64,000 bases of DNA from an uncultured cyanobacterium (GCA_937944885.1 CALFBB010000016.1:62001-126000), one strand, 5' to 3'; shown: positions 46,232 to 56,763, numbered from the stretch's first letter. Numbers and translations: made by a program. Notes: generated from the sequence alone by a model not told the origin.

Positions 46232-47530
46232 TTACCACTCGGGAACCGGCCAGTTGGGAGGATAAATCAGGTAAACCGTTCCCCCGGAATGCTCCAGCCA
46301 CAGAGACTCCAGTTGGGCACGGGGGTAGGTTCGCCGTACCTCAGCATCGGTTTTGGCTGCCGGGTCGTTAACCACGGGATCCCCGCTGGCATCAAACCCG
46401 ACCAAGACCGCCAAGTGGCCATTGCTTTTGGGAAGGGGTGCCCCCTGTAGGTCTCCCTCTGCCCAAGCAAAGCTGAGGATCACTGGCACGCCGGCAGCAA
46501 TCCATTCCTCTGCTTGCGCCAAGCTTTCTAAGCGCGCCACCAGGCCGGCCAAACCCTGCTCGGCTGCATGGGCGACATTGAATACCCAATTGCCGTACCC
46601 CTGGTACACCCGGTCGTAGACCCCGGCTACTGCCGAGCGCACCAGCGGCTCACAGGGGCCTGTCTCCCGCCGCCAGTAGGCCATGACCATGGCTAAGGAG
46701 GTGGGGCTACACCATACTTCTCCCCCATCTGGATAAACCATTTGCGAGCATTGTGGCACCGGCAGGACCTTACCCCAACGGGAGGGATCCCCCGGCAGCA
46801 AAGACCCAGGTTTAACCGGCACAGTGGAGAGAGCTACTGCGATTTGATCTACGGTTGGCGAACAAGCCGGATCCCGGGTGAAGAGGCGCAACTGAACTTG
46901 GAAGGCCTCTGCCCCGTTCAACGCATCGGTCAGGACCAATAGGTCGGTGTACATTGTGCCATCCTCATCCTGTTGCCCACTCACCGAGTGGCTGACCAAG
47001 GTTGCCGAATCGGCAGCCCAAACCCCGCCGTGATACCACCTTGTCCAGCGACCTTGAACCTTAGCGCGGATCAACAGCTCCAACCAGGTGCCAGGTGGAG
47101 TGGTGGCATTCCAGGAGGCAATTGCTCCCACCATGTTGAATCCGGTGGCAACTGCCGGACTAGTGGCCTCTCCTACCCAGTAGCTGCCATCCGGGTCAAA
47201 AGCACCTGCTTGTCTAGGTTCCCCCCGCCGACTCTGAACCCAGTCCGGGTTGGGATCCTGCTTTCGAACTAAGCTTTGCGGATCCAACTGCAGCTGTCCC
47301 TGGGCATTGATCCGGATCCCTCGTCTTGACCAGTCCTGAAACCCTCGTCCTCCCCCTGCCCGCCAATGATGCAAGCTGGTGCGATAAGAAGAGGGTAGAG
47401 CTGGCATAGAGACCGCTTCGAATAAGGGTTGAGCTGACAGGGGCAGTCCCACAGCAACAGAGATAAGCCCAGCCACTAGGAGCAACAGGATCCCTTGCTG
47501 TCTGTATCTGGTGATGCACCTGGTGAACAT
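46232..47530 (-). CDS. Secreted C39-like cysteine peptidase
   Basis: 432 residues with signal LLLLVAGLISVAVGLPLSA. Residues about 90-240 form a beta-rich non-catalytic domain (WYHGGVWAADS), then a papain-like peptidase C39_2 domain: C274 in EVWCSPTSLAMVMAYW, H372 in NGHLAVLVGFD and D389 in VVNDPAAK as triad. C39 enzymes cut after Gly-Gly leaders or wall peptides; here no ABC transporter is fused. It is last in the moaD-mpg-C39 row, 16 bases after mpg. Confidence 0.85.
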   Translation of the reverse strand: MFTRCITRYRQQGILLLLVAGLISVAVGLPLSAQPLFEAVSMPALPSSYRTSLHHWRAGGGRGFQDWSRRGIRINAQGQLQLDPQSLVRKQDPNPDWVQSRRGEPRQAGAFDPDGSYWVGEATSPAVATGFNMVGAIASWNATTPPGTWLELLIRAKVQGRWTRWYHGGVWAADSATLVSHSVSGQQDEDGTMYTDLLVLTDALNGAEAFQVQLRLFTRDPACSPTVDQIAVALSTVPVKPGSLLPGDPSRWGKVLPVPQCSQMVYPDGGEVWCSPTSLAMVMAYWRRETGPCEPLVRSAVAGVYDRVYQGYGNWVFNVAHAAEQGLAGLVARLESLAQAEEWIAAGVPVILSFAWAEGDLQGAPLPKSNGHLAVLVGFDASGDPVVNDPAAKTDAEVRRTYPRAQLESLWLEHSGGTVYLIYPPNWPVPEW

Positions 47531-47546
47531 TTTGCTTTACCTACCC

Positions 47547-48131
47547 CTAATAGCGGGAGACCGATGGATGCCCACCAATGTACCAACGCCAAGGAATATC
47601 TGCTCCCTGCCTAATGCCGATGCGGGTTGTCTGCACAATCGAGGTTTGGCAGCCAGGGGATCCCTCTAGCCAGATCCCTTCTTGATTCTCACCTACCTGG
47701 CGCAAAGGCCAGCCATTGTGGGAGCAATCAATGCGTAAGGCTTGACAGAGTAACCCCGGACCGGCCCCCACCCGTTCCGGTTGACAACGCTTCTGGGGCG
47801 GGATCCACTCCGGGATCAGGTTCAGGCTAACAGCCCGGATGAGCACCGCTGCCGGGATCCCTTCTGCTTCCGTGACAATGTTCAGGCAATGGTACATGCC
47901 GTAGATCAAATACACATACAGATGTCCCGCTGGGCCAAACATAACCCGGTTGCGTTTGGTTTGGCGGCGGTAGGCATGACAGGCGGGATCCCCGGGTGCA
48001 TAGGCTTCCGTTTCGACAATCTGAGCCCGCAGTTGTAGGCCATCGGCAAATTGACGCACCAGGACCATGCCCAACAAAGCCGGGGCCACCACCGGCGCCG
48101 GTTGACTCAACCAGTCCACAATATCCAACAA
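47547..48131 (-). CDS. mpg: DNA-3-methyladenine glycosylase (AAG/MPG)
   Basis: 194 residues. [51 protein letters not shown] and [13 protein letters not shown] are the AAG fold motifs, with the catalytic Glu in ETEAY. It removes alkylated purines such as 3-methyladenine and hypoxanthine from DNA. It stands between moaD and the C39 peptidase with gaps of 25 and 16 bases, so likely one transcript. Confidence 0.93.
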   Translation of the reverse strand: MLDIVDWLSQPAPVVAPALLGMVLVRQFADGLQLRAQIVETEAYAPGDPACHAYRRQTKRNRVMFGPAGHLYVYLIYGMYHCLNIVTEAEGIPAAVLIRAVSLNLIPEWIPPQKRCQPERVGAGPGLLCQALRIDCSHNGWPLRQVGENQEGIWLEGSPGCQTSIVQTTRIGIRQGADIPWRWYIGGHPSVSRY

Positions 48132-48156
48132 TATCTAGGCTAGGAAGATCTAGGTC

Positions 48157-48432
48157 TCAACCACCCGCAATAGCCGGGACAATACTCACCTCATCTCCAT
48201 CCTGAAGGGGGGTGTTGGCTCCTTCCAAAAAGCGAATATCTTCGCTGTTGACGTAAAAGTTGACGAAGCGGCGCAGCTCCCCCCTCTCATCACACAGCCG
48301 CGCCTTAATACCAGGACAGTTGCGCTCCAAAGAATCCAGCAGTTCCCGAATCGTGGATCCCTCGCAGGTCACCACCGCCTGATCTTGGGTGAGTCTCTGG
48401 AGAGGAGTAGGGATCAAAACCTTTACCGCCAT
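48157..48432 (-). CDS. MoaD/ThiS family sulfur carrier protein
   Basis: 91 residues from ATG 48432. A beta-grasp fold: [57 protein letters not shown], ending in the free Gly-Gly that is adenylated and made into a thiocarboxylate. Whether it serves molybdopterin, cysteine or another product is unknown; no moaE, thiG or cysM is seen. It is downstream of thrC and the fasciclin gene, an arrangement worth comparing with CysO-CysM (sulfur carrier plus PLP enzyme). Confidence 0.85.
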   Translation of the reverse strand: MAVKVLIPTPLQRLTQDQAVVTCEGSTIRELLDSLERNCPGIKARLCDERGELRRFVNFYVNSEDIRFLEGANTPLQDGDEVSIVPAIAGG

Positions 48433-48500
48433 AGCCAAATGTTCTCGTTCAGTCCTAATGATGAATCCAAAATGAATCCAAACCCAATTTACCCCCCTGC

Positions 48501-49004
48501 TTAGGGTAGCAACACCCCATCAATACCGTGGATGACACCGTTGGAAACCGGGATATCCCCAACATTGACGTTGGCCCCATTCACCGTGATGCTGCCGTTG
48601 GCTGCCACCTGTACTTGCAGAGGCAAACCTGCCAGCGTAGTCAAAGTAGCCGATTGACCCGGCTGCAGATCAAAAGAGGTAATCCGCCCCGGCACCACGT
48701 GATAAGTAAGAATGCGCGTCAGCTGCTCCCGATTGGCCGGTTGCAACAAGCTATCAACCGTACCTGCCGGCAATTGCCGAAAAGCAACATCAGAAGGCGC
48801 AAACACCGTGAAAGGCCCCGGGCCCGCTAGGGCTGTGTTCAAACCGGCTGCCCGCAAAGCAGCTGCCAAGGTAGAGTAGCCACCGGGCAAAGTCTCTAGC
48901 TCCACCGGAATGGTATTCAACCCTTGAGTCTGAGCCACGGGGGCAGAGACCAAAAGAGTGGTAAACGCTGCTGCAACTGCTGGGATCCAACGCTGGATAG
49001 ACAT
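48501..49004 (-). CDS. Secreted fasciclin (FAS1) domain protein
   Basis: 167 residues with signal [19 protein letters not shown]. One FAS1 domain: [69 protein letters not shown]. Such proteins aid adhesion or matrix contact. It lies between thrC and moaD; gap 105 after thrC and 62 before moaD, so it may have its own promoter. Confidence 0.9.
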   Translation of the reverse strand: MSIQRWIPAVAAAFTTLLVSAPVAQTQGLNTIPVELETLPGGYSTLAAALRAAGLNTALAGPGPFTVFAPSDVAFRQLPAGTVDSLLQPANREQLTRILTYHVVPGRITSFDLQPGQSATLTTLAGLPLQVQVAANGSITVNGANVNVGDIPVSNGVIHGIDGVLLP

Positions 49005-49109
49005 GATACGGACCTCCTGAACCCGTGGGTCGATGCTGAGTATCCTAATGGTTCTTCGTTAAGCATTCCTTAAGAAACCCTAAGAAGCCGTCCTGTAGGC
49101 CCAACTCCT

Positions 49110-50426
49110 CTACACAGACACCTCTTGCCAATCCAGCCGCTCCAGCGTGCGGGCACGTTCCAGTGCCTGTTCAAAGCTTTCAATCTTGGGGGAGATCACC
49201 AACGGATACCCAACATGAGGTTGAATGGCTTCTTGAGTTTTGAGACCATTGCCCGTGATGTAGGCCACCGTCACCGCCTCGGGGTCAATTTGGCCGCTTT
49301 CCGCCAGCTGCTTCAGCACCGCAATCGTCGTGCCACCGGCGGTCTCGGTAAAGATGCCTTCGGTTTCCGCCAGCAGTTTGATGCCCGCTACAATTTCCGG
49401 ATCCGTTGCTGCTTGAATCTGTCCACCCGTTTTGCGAGCAATATCCAGGGCGTAGATGCCATCTGCAGGGTTGCCAATGGCAATGGATTTGGCAATGGTA
49501 TTGGGTTTAACCGGGGTGACAAAGTCCCGCCCCTCCTGAAACGCCTGGGCAATCGGTGAGCAGCCCCGAGCTTGGGCACCGTGAAAGACAACCGGCTTTT
49601 CGGTCACCAAACCTACCTTCACGAATTCTTGAAACCCTTTGTAAACCTTGGTGTACAGGGATCCAGAAGCCAAAGGAATGACCACCTGATCCGGCAGTTG
49701 CCAACCCAGCTGCTCAGCCACCTCATAGGCCAGAGTTTTGGAGCCTTCGGAGTAGTAAGGGCGCAGGTTGATGTTGACAAAGCCCCAGCCATAGCGATCC
49801 GCCACTTCTGAGCAGAGACGATTCACCTGATCGTAGTTGCCCTCTACCGCCATTACAGTAGGGTTGTAGATCAGGGATCCCAAGACCTTGCCCGCCTCTA
49901 GGTCCGCCGGGATGAAGATGGTGCAGTCTAGCCCAGCATGGGCGGCAATGGCTGCCGTAGAGTTGGCCAGGTTACCTGTGCTAGCACAAGAGACGGTCGT
50001 AAACCCCAGCTCCTTAGCGCGCGTCAAAGCCACCGATACCACCCGATCCTTAAAGCTAAGGGTGGGCATGTTAACGGCATCATTCTTGATGTAAAGATGC
50101 TTCAAACCCAACCGTCGCCCCAAGCGTTCTGCCTTCAGCAGCGGCGTCATGCCCGTTCCTACATCAATGGGCCGCTCTGAGCTGACCGGTAGAAAAGGCC
50201 GATAGCGCCAAATGGAAGAGGGCCCCTGTTGAATGCTCTGGCGGGTAACGGTTCGCTTTAGCCGGTCATAGTCGTAAGCCACCTCCAGCGGACCAAAACA
50301 CAGCTCACAGACATGCTTGGCCACAGGCTCATACTCGGCTCCGCATTCCCGGCAGCGTAGCTTGCTAAAAGCCTGCTTGCGGGAATCAGCAGTGATCGGA
50401 GAAACGGCAGATAGAGTTTGAGTCAT
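49110..50426 (-). CDS. thrC: Threonine synthase with N-terminal zinc ribbon
   Basis: Converts O-phosphohomoserine to threonine with pyridoxal phosphate. 438 residues. The N-terminus has a zinc-ribbon pattern, C25, C28, C40, C43, then the type II PLP fold: DVGTGMTPLLKAERLG, YIKNDAVNMPTLSFKDRVVSV with PLP lysine K126, CASTGNLANSTAAIAAHAG, GSLYTKVYKGFQEF. Plant and cyanobacterial enzymes are often of this kind and respond to SAM; whether this does is unknown. A moaD-like gene lies two genes downstream. Confidence 0.93.
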   Translation of the reverse strand: MTQTLSAVSPITADSRKQAFSKLRCRECGAEYEPVAKHVCELCFGPLEVAYDYDRLKRTVTRQSIQQGPSSIWRYRPFLPVSSERPIDVGTGMTPLLKAERLGRRLGLKHLYIKNDAVNMPTLSFKDRVVSVALTRAKELGFTTVSCASTGNLANSTAAIAAHAGLDCTIFIPADLEAGKVLGSLIYNPTVMAVEGNYDQVNRLCSEVADRYGWGFVNINLRPYYSEGSKTLAYEVAEQLGWQLPDQVVIPLASGSLYTKVYKGFQEFVKVGLVTEKPVVFHGAQARGCSPIAQAFQEGRDFVTPVKPNTIAKSIAIGNPADGIYALDIARKTGGQIQAATDPEIVAGIKLLAETEGIFTETAGGTTIAVLKQLAESGQIDPEAVTVAYITGNGLKTQEAIQPHVGYPLVISPKIESFEQALERARTLERLDWQEVSV

Positions 50427-50838
50427 AAGACGTCCTGGCTTGGAGGGGCGCTAGGTCTTGTTTACCCAAGTTAAGTCAAACTTTATCACCCTGGATCTGG
50501 CTCGTCAAGTAATCCAGACTTTTTTAGTCGGGATTAGTTTTTGCTTCCAAAATCACCAAGTCCGCCCTTACCTCGGGTTGTTGCTAAATCGGGGCTATCC
50601 GGTGGGTTAGCTGCTGGTCTTGTGGGAGTAGCCAGTTTGTCTGGGTGGGTTGTCATCGGCAAGCCATGAGCACCTTTGCCCATTTTTTTCTGCCATGGTT
50701 GATATCAAGGGCTGGACATAGCCAGAAACTGGCCCCTTGCCTAAAGCTGCCCAGGTTGATGGCTAGACTGAATAGGCGGGGATATGAGTTGGGATCCCGT
50801 GGGACTTTTTCAGGGCTTTTTAGGGGTGCTCGACATCT
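50427..50838. other. Divergent intergenic region thrC / mnmG
   Basis: Long gap, no gene. Holds CTGGAT/ATCCAG stem (50491-50517) followed by a T-run (50518-50525) on the plus strand, a terminator-like structure with no plus gene before it. A short transcript might end here, or it is chance. Confidence 0.3.
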
Positions 50839-52785
50839 ATGCTCAGGGTTGGACAGGACAACATTGATTTTCTCGATCACTACGATGTGGTGGTGGTGGG
50901 AGGTGGTCATTCCGGCTGTGAGGCAGCCTTGGCGGCAGCGCGGCTGGGCTGTAGCACGCTCATGCTGACCTTGAATCTGGACAAAATTGCCTGGCAACCC
51001 TGCAACCCGGCGGTGGGGGGGCCTGCCAAGTCGCAACTGGTGCATGAAATCGATGCCCTAGGGGGTGAGATGGGCAAGATCACCGACCGCACCTATTTAC
51101 AGAAACGGGTACTGAATCGCTCCCGCGGGCCGGCGGTGTGGGCGCTACGGGCGCAAACGGACAAGCGGGAATATGCCCGGGTGATGCGCTCAGTGGTGGA
51201 AACGCAACCCAACCTAACGATTCGGGAGGGAACCGTCACAGATTTGGTGCTGGGTCGGAATGATGACATTGTTGGAGTCGTCACCCATTTCGGAACGGTT
51301 TTTGGCTGTCGGGCGGTAATCCTGACTACAGGAACCTTTCTGGGGGGGCGCATCTGGATCGGTCGCCACTGGCAGGCTGCCGGGCGGGCAGGGGAATTTG
51401 CCGTGGAAGGGCTGACGGACACCCTCCATCAACTGGGCTTTGAAACGGATCGCTTGAAAACCGGCACCCCGGCCCGGGTGGATCGGCGCAGCGTGGATTT
51501 TTCTGTGATGGAACGGCAACCAGGGGATCCGGATCTGCGTTGGTTTAGTTTTGATCCAGAGGTGTGGATCCCGCGGGAGCAGATGGATTGCTACTTAACC
51601 CACACCACTCCAGAAACCCACCGCATCATTCGAGAAAATCTCCACGAGACCCCTGTCTATGGCGGCTGGGTAGAGGCCAAGGGGCCGCGCTACTGTCCTA
51701 GCATTGAAGACAAAATCGTCCGTTTCGCCGACAAAGAGAGCCACCAGATTTTTATTGAGCCGGAAGGTCGCGATTTACCGGAGCTTTATATCCAAGGTTT
51801 TTCCACCGGCATGCCGGAGAAAATCCAGATTCAAATGCTGCGTTCTCTCCCTGGCCTGGAGCGATGTGTGATGCTCCGGCCTGCCTATGCGGTGGAATAC
51901 GACTATTTGCCGGCCACCCAGCTCTACCCCACCCTGATGACCAAACGAGTGCAGGGGCTGTTTTGTGCCGGGCAGCTGAACGGCACCACCGGCTATGAGG
52001 AGGCGGCGGCCCAGGGGTTGTTGGCTGGGATCAACGCTGCTCGCCTGGCTCAGGGAAAGCCTTTGGTGAGTCTGTCGCGGGAATCCAGCTACATCGGCAC
52101 CCTGATCGACGATCTTTGCACCAAGGAACTGCGAGAACCCTACCGCATGCTTACCAGCCGCTCTGAGTATCGCCTCATCTTGCGTTCCGACAATGCCGAT
52201 CAACGCCTCACCCCTCTAGGCCGGGAATGGGGCTTGATTGATGACCGCCGCTGGCAGCTGTTCCAAGCTAAGCAAGCCCGCATCGCCGCAGAAATTGAGC
52301 GGCTAGAAAGTCAACGGGTAAAAGCTCAGGATCCGGCCGGGATCCACCTCAGCCAACTGAGCGGACAAGCCATCAAGGGATCCGCCACCTTGGCAGAATT
52401 GTTGCGCCGCAATCCGGTGCATTATGGCGATTTGCTGCAGCTAGACTTGGGTAATCCAGAGTTGGATCCCTTTGAGCAGGAAGCTGCCGAAATTGCCGTC
52501 AAATACAGCGGTTACATCCAGCGACAACAAGCCCAGATTGAACAGGTGAGCCGGCAGTACCATCGCCTTTTGCCTGCGGATTTGGACTATCAGGCAATTC
52601 CTACTCTCTCCAAAGAGTCGCGAGATAAGCTCTCGGCGGTTCGCCCGCTCACATTGGGTCAAGCGGCTCGCATCGGTGGGGTGAACCCGGCTGATATCAC
52701 TGCGCTCCTCATCTATTTGGAGGCACAGAAGCAACAAAAGCGGTTGTTGCAGGAGCCGGTCGGTGTGAGCGGAGCATGGGGCTGA
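50839..52785 (+). CDS. mnmG: tRNA uridine-5-carboxymethylaminomethyl modification enzyme
   Basis: With MnmE it adds the cmnm5 group at the tRNA wobble uridine. 648 residues: FAD-binding [74 protein letters not shown], and [22 protein letters not shown]-terminal helical part with [21 protein letters not shown]. It is followed by the convergent tsaD. Confidence 0.97.
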   Translation: MLRVGQDNIDFLDHYDVVVVGGGHSGCEAALAAARLGCSTLMLTLNLDKIAWQPCNPAVGGPAKSQLVHEIDALGGEMGKITDRTYLQKRVLNRSRGPAVWALRAQTDKREYARVMRSVVETQPNLTIREGTVTDLVLGRNDDIVGVVTHFGTVFGCRAVILTTGTFLGGRIWIGRHWQAAGRAGEFAVEGLTDTLHQLGFETDRLKTGTPARVDRRSVDFSVMERQPGDPDLRWFSFDPEVWIPREQMDCYLTHTTPETHRIIRENLHETPVYGGWVEAKGPRYCPSIEDKIVRFADKESHQIFIEPEGRDLPELYIQGFSTGMPEKIQIQMLRSLPGLERCVMLRPAYAVEYDYLPATQLYPTLMTKRVQGLFCAGQLNGTTGYEEAAAQGLLAGINAARLAQGKPLVSLSRESSYIGTLIDDLCTKELREPYRMLTSRSEYRLILRSDNADQRLTPLGREWGLIDDRRWQLFQAKQARIAAEIERLESQRVKAQDPAGIHLSQLSGQAIKGSATLAELLRRNPVHYGDLLQLDLGNPELDPFEQEAAEIAVKYSGYIQRQQAQIEQVSRQYHRLLPADLDYQAIPTLSKESRDKLSAVRPLTLGQAARIGGVNPADITALLIYLEAQKQQKRLLQEPVGVSGAWG

Positions 52786-52857
52786 GCTGGAGGCTTGAGC
52801 CGGATGCAGCGGCTCCCAAAGTCTAGACCAGGAGGACCGCCACCCCACAAGTCCTCC

Positions 52858-53928
52858 TCAAGGCTCTTGTGCTTCTGCAGCCGAAATGTACAGGGCAGGG
52901 ATCCCTTCTAGGGGCATGCGGGAGGCCACGCCCAGCTCCAAAGGAGAAATTTCCCCCCGCAACCAGTGACTCAAGCCTGCCGCCCCAATCATAGCGGCAT
53001 TGTCGGTGCACCAAGCAACCGGTGGGATCACCACCTGCAGCCCTTTGGCGGCTGCGGCTGCCCGGAGGCGGGCCCTTAACTCCCGATTGGCAGCTACCCC
53101 GCCGGTCAAGAGCAGCGTCGAAAGGCCGAGCTCTTCTGCGCAAGCCACCGCTTTTTCGGTGAGTACCCTGGTTAGACAGGCTTGAAAGCTGGCGGCAATA
53201 TCGGCAACCGGTAGCTCCTTGCCTTCCGCTTGCAACTGTTGGGTGAGGCGCAACACCGCTGTTTTCAGGCCGCTAAAACTGGTGTCGTAGGGGTGATCCA
53301 GTTTACCTTCCGGCAAGGGGAAGCGCTGCGGATCCCCCTGTTGAGCCCAGCGGTCGATCTGCGGCCCCCCTGGATACCCCAACCCCAACAGACGGGCCAC
53401 CTTGTCAAAGGCCTCCCCTGCCGCATCATCCCGCGTCCGCCCCACCGTCTGATACTGGCCGTAGTCCTTCATCCAGATCAAGCTGGTGTGACCCCCAGAA
53501 ACCAACAGACACAAACAGGGGGGCTGCAAATCCGGTGCTGCCAAGAAGCCACTGAACAGGTGCCCTTCCAGATGATGTACCCCGATTAAAGGTTTGTCGT
53601 GGAGCAAGGCTAAGGTTTTTGCCCCCATCAAACCCACCAGCAGGGATCCCACCAAGCCAGGGGCACAGGTAACTGCAATGGCATCCACCGCCGCCACTGA
53701 TAAGCCTGTCTGTTCTAGAGCTGCCTGCAGCACAAAGGGTAAGGTTTCCACATGCTGACGGGAGGCCACTTCCGGCACCACCCCCCCATAGGCAGCATGG
53801 AGCTCGACCTGGCTGGCCACCACCGAACTGAGCACCTGGGGAGCAAAGCCATTCGCGTTGGGATCGGCTCCTACCACAGCAACCGCCGTTTCATCACAAC
53901 TGGTTTCAAAAGCAAGGATGCAAGGCAT
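52858..53928 (-). CDS. tsaD: tRNA threonylcarbamoyladenosine transferase subunit
   Basis: Makes t6A37 in tRNAs reading ANN codons. 356 residues: [46 protein letters not shown], the metal motif H119-L-E-G-H123, [66 protein letters not shown]. Length and motifs are standard. It is divergent from psaF by 300 bases. Confidence 0.97.
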   Translation of the reverse strand: MPCILAFETSCDETAVAVVGADPNANGFAPQVLSSVVASQVELHAAYGGVVPEVASRQHVETLPFVLQAALEQTGLSVAAVDAIAVTCAPGLVGSLLVGLMGAKTLALLHDKPLIGVHHLEGHLFSGFLAAPDLQPPCLCLLVSGGHTSLIWMKDYGQYQTVGRTRDDAAGEAFDKVARLLGLGYPGGPQIDRWAQQGDPQRFPLPEGKLDHPYDTSFSGLKTAVLRLTQQLQAEGKELPVADIAASFQACLTRVLTEKAVACAEELGLSTLLLTGGVAANRELRARLRAAAAAKGLQVVIPPVAWCTDNAAMIGAAGLSHWLRGEISPLELGVASRMPLEGIPALYISAAEAQEP

Positions 53929-54232
53929 AGATCGAGATTGGCCAGCCGGCGAAAGAGAAGGGCTTTCCTTAAGAATTGTGTGAGCTGAAACCTACCCTCC
54001 GTTGAGGTAAGACACTCGGGAGTATGATACTAACCGTTTAGTGCCCGTTCCCGCTTCCCAAATCGGCTTGGGTATCGGGAGGTCGGTGTTCCTGAGGCTG
54101 GCCTTTGGTCTTAAGAAAACCGGCTCAGCGGGCGAGTACTGATTGAATCTAACCAGGATTCCAACCTGACTAAGGACTACGTCCCGCTTCATGAACAAAT
54201 CTTAGCCCTCTATCTCAAGGACACATCCTGCT
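53929..54232. other. Divergent region upstream of psaF
   Basis: About 304 bases that must carry the psaF and tsaD promoters. A GGTATCGGGAGGTCGG region and a GATTGAATC..GGATTC near-dyad (about 54141-54160) are visible, but no clear boxes or known light-response element. Confidence 0.3.
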
Positions 54233-54778
54233 ATGCGAACCTTTTTCAGCCTTCTCTTGGCCCTTTGCATCACCCTTGGCCTCACCCAATCTGTGCAGGC
54301 GGAGCCCTTGATCGGCCTGAAACCTTGCAGCGAGGTTCCTGCCTTTCAGGCTCGCATGGATGAGCGGCTGAGCAGCCTAGAAGACAAGATCGTTAATGCC
54401 AGCCCGGAAATGGCCGCTTTTTATCAGCAAAAACTGGCCCAGACCAGCAAGCGTTTTCAACGCTACAGCACCCTACTCTGTGGTGAGGAAGGTTTGCCTC
54501 ACTTGGTTACCGATGGTCGCTTGAACCATGCAGGTGAGTTTCTCATCCCTGGCTTACTCTTCCTCTACATTGCTGGTTGGCTAGGCTGGGCTGGGCGTTC
54601 CTACCTGATTGCCGTTCGGGATGGGGATAGCCCCGAGATGAAAGAAAGCATCATCGACGTGCCCTTAGCTCTGAAATGTTTCCTTTCTGCTTTGGCCTGG
54701 CCGGCTGTTGCCTTCAGAGAAATTGCCAGTGGTGAGATTCAGGTTCCTGAAGCCGCGGTGCCTATTTCTCCCCGCTGA
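54233..54778 (+). CDS. psaF: Photosystem I subunit III (PsaF)
   Basis: 181 residues with cleavable signal (SLLLALCITLGLTQSVQA); the lumenal part starts EPLIGLKPCSEVPAFQAR, contains a second Cys (LLCGEEGLPHLV) and ends in a membrane helix (HAGEFLIPGLLFLYIAGWLGWAG). It helps cytochrome c6 or plastocyanin docking at the core. First gene of psaF-psaJ-psaL. Confidence 0.96.
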   Translation: MRTFFSLLLALCITLGLTQSVQAEPLIGLKPCSEVPAFQARMDERLSSLEDKIVNASPEMAAFYQQKLAQTSKRFQRYSTLLCGEEGLPHLVTDGRLNHAGEFLIPGLLFLYIAGWLGWAGRSYLIAVRDGDSPEMKESIIDVPLALKCFLSALAWPAVAFREIASGEIQVPEAAVPISPR

Positions 54779-54831
54779 AGATCTCCAGTTCAGTTTTCAA
54801 CCGATTCTGATTCCATACTTGAGAGGCATAC

Positions 54832-54951
54832 ATGGCTGACTTCACCAAGTTCCTTGCCACCGCTCCAGTGGCCTTCATCCTCTTCTCCAGCTTTATTTTT
54901 GCGCTGTTCATTGAGATCAATCGCTTTTTTCCCGATATCCTGACCTTCTGA
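54832..54951 (+). CDS. psaJ: Photosystem I subunit IX (PsaJ)
   Basis: A 39-residue frame too short for common cut-offs: MADFTKFLATAPVAFILFSS then FIFALFIEINRFFPDILTF, with one membrane helix and the typical end. GAGAGG is just upstream. It is 53 bases after psaF, whose product it stabilises. Confidence 0.93.
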   Translation: MADFTKFLATAPVAFILFSSFIFALFIEINRFFPDILTF

Positions 54952-55087
54952 TTGCGTAGTGGGATGTAGTCCCTTCTGGCTTGGGATCCCTGTCGGCCCA
55001 ACCCATCGCCTGTAGGGATCCCTGCTCATGGCCAGGAAGTGTTGAGATTGTTTTGTTTTTCGTTGCACTGCACATAGAGTTACTGAC

Positions 55088-55564
55088 ATGGTTGACCCCA
55101 ATGCCGAGACTACTCCGCTGAGCGAGGGCTACATCACCGTTCCTGAAGGGGATCCGCAAATTGGCGATCTCTGGACGCCGATCAACCATGCACCTGCCGT
55201 CCGCTTGTTGATCAACTGGTTACCGATCAATCGCCCTGGTCTCAGTCCAATTTGGCGTGGTTTGGAAATCGGTATGGCCCATGGCTATTGGTTGGTGGGG
55301 CCTTTTGCCAAGCTAGGCCCGTTACGTAACGAACCGATAGCGCTCCTGAGTGGTTTTTTGGGTGCCTGTGGCCTGATTTTAGTCATGACGGCTGCTCTCT
55401 CCCTCTACGGCACCGTTACCTCCTATCGCAGCCTTGGCCCGGTGGGAGGATCCCAAGAGTGGAGTGAATTGGCCTCTGGCTTTTTGGTGGGTAGCATCGG
55501 TGGGGCAATCGTTGCCTACTTGCTATTGCTCAACATAGATGTCTTGTTACCGGCCTTAAGCTGA
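55088..55564 (+). CDS. psaL: Photosystem I subunit XI (PsaL)
   Basis: 158 residues: lumen/stroma N-terminus (GYITVPEGDPQIGDLWTPIN), then AVRLLINWLPINRPGLSPIWRGLEIGMAHGYWLVGPF and the core helices, ending IVAYLLLLNIDVLLPALS. PsaL holds PSI monomers together. Its place next to psaF-psaJ and without psaI is the arrangement linked in cyanobacteria to tetrameric or dimeric PSI, in contrast to the psaI-psaL type of trimeric species. Confidence 0.95.
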   Translation: MVDPNAETTPLSEGYITVPEGDPQIGDLWTPINHAPAVRLLINWLPINRPGLSPIWRGLEIGMAHGYWLVGPFAKLGPLRNEPIALLSGFLGACGLILVMTAALSLYGTVTSYRSLGPVGGSQEWSELASGFLVGSIGGAIVAYLLLLNIDVLLPALS

Positions 55565-55932
55565 ATTACTGTAGCAACTCGTAAAGCTCTTCCCACCTTT
55601 CCACCCAAATCACAGGGTTGGGAAGCTCCTCCTCAAGCACTCTTCCAAAAGCTTGATTCACCTGTACAAGTCTTAGCAGATAGCCCTGAGAAAACCGTTT
55701 CCTCTAGCTCTTCCTCCCTGCTTTGCTTCATTTGTATGTAATGAGTATGTGATGATTGGCCAAGTGAACTTTTGTGGATTTTTAAGGAATTAGAAACGAG
55801 CCAGTCTGGATTATTCTCTCACCTCCACCAACCGCTGGGTTGGTTGCTTAGGAAGTCTAGGCTGATGAAACCTTGTTCCCTACTTACAAACCCATCTTTT
55901 ATCACCCTCAGTTGAGTCGGGACAGATGTTCC
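55565..55932. other. Intergenic stretch after psaL
   Basis: Pyrimidine-rich and free of genes. One strong stem, ACCAACC-gctg-GGTTGGT (55827-55844), lies closer to the csbD-like gene's end and could stop either convergent transcript; no T-run follows. Confidence 0.35.
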
Positions 55933-56127
55933 TCAATCCATCACATCATCAACCACATCTTTGATGGCTTCTCGAGTATCTTCAACAACTTGGCGGGCTA
56001 CTACTTCTGCTGGTTTGGCCTTACCTTCTAGTTTTTCCCTCTGGTCTCCGGCGAGTTCGCCAACAGCCTCCTGAATTTTACCTTCCAGGTTTTGGGCAGT
56101 AGCTCCAGCTTGCTCTTCAAGGTTCAT
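55933..56127 (-). CDS. CsbD family stress protein
   Basis: 64 residues from ATG 56127, behind GGAGG. MNLEEQAGATAQNLEGKIQEAVGELAGDQREKLEGKAKP-like helix repeats and an acidic Val/Asp tail (DVVDDVMD) fit CsbD, a general-stress family found also in cyanobacteria. The upstream extension of the frame looks non-coding. Function unknown. Confidence 0.82.
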   Translation of the reverse strand: MNLEEQAGATAQNLEGKIQEAVGELAGDQREKLEGKAKPAEVVARQVVEDTREAIKDVVDDVMD

Positions 56128-56277
56128 AAACTCGGCCCCTCCAGTCCTAGTGCCTCGTCCACTCGTATAACATGCCGCCCCTCCTGGCACAGTGATCTGA
56201 ATCACCCCCTGTATAGGGTGGTGGTGATCAGGCTGGCTGAACCGAGGAGGCTTGTCTTAGCATGGATTGAACCTTGA

Positions 56278-56763
56278 ATGAGCCGACAAGAGCGATTTGA
56301 GTCGTTTTCTACCCCATTTTCCTGCGCTGCTGTGCACGATCTGCTGTCTGATCCCACTTCGGAAAAGCTCTCCCTGGCTGAGATTCGCCGTTTGTCACCG
56401 GCAGCTCTAGCTTACTTGGGGGATGCCATTTACGAATTGCATGTGCGTCGCCGGCAATTGTTTCCTCCGGAGCGATTGGAGCGTTACCATCAGCAGGTGG
56501 TGGCAAGAGTGCGAGGATCGGCTCAGGCAAAGTTGTTGCTGGTATTGTTACCTCACCTGAATGCTGAAGAGCAGGAAGTGGTGCGTTGGGGGCGCAACGG
56601 CTGCGGTCGCCCACCCCGACATTTATCTTTAGCGGATTATCAAAATGCCAGTGGCTTGGAAACGATTCTCGGCTACCTCTATTTGGCTAATCTGGAGCGG
56701 TTAAAGCACATCCTAGCCCTTACCGATATTCTGGCGGAAACTGTGGCTGAGATGGAAGGTTAG
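56278..56763 (+). CDS. mrnC: Mini-ribonuclease III
   Basis: 161 residues. LAYLGDAIYELHVRR has the catalytic Asp and Glu of the RNase III fold, and SAQAKLLLVLLPHLNAEEQEVVRWGRNGC..DYQNASGLETILGYLYL the rest; no double-strand RNA-binding domain. It matures 23S rRNA ends in Bacillus. rlmB follows by 36 bases, a natural rRNA pair. Confidence 0.92.
   Translation: MSRQERFESFSTPFSCAAVHDLLSDPTSEKLSLAEIRRLSPAALAYLGDAIYELHVRRRQLFPPERLERYHQQVVARVRGSAQAKLLLVLLPHLNAEEQEVVRWGRNGCGRPPRHLSLADYQNASGLETILGYLYLANLERLKHILALTDILAETVAEMEG

Noticed and set aside
50645-50968. 107-codon frame overlapping mnmG start
   Set aside because: Runs into mnmG in another frame; no domain.
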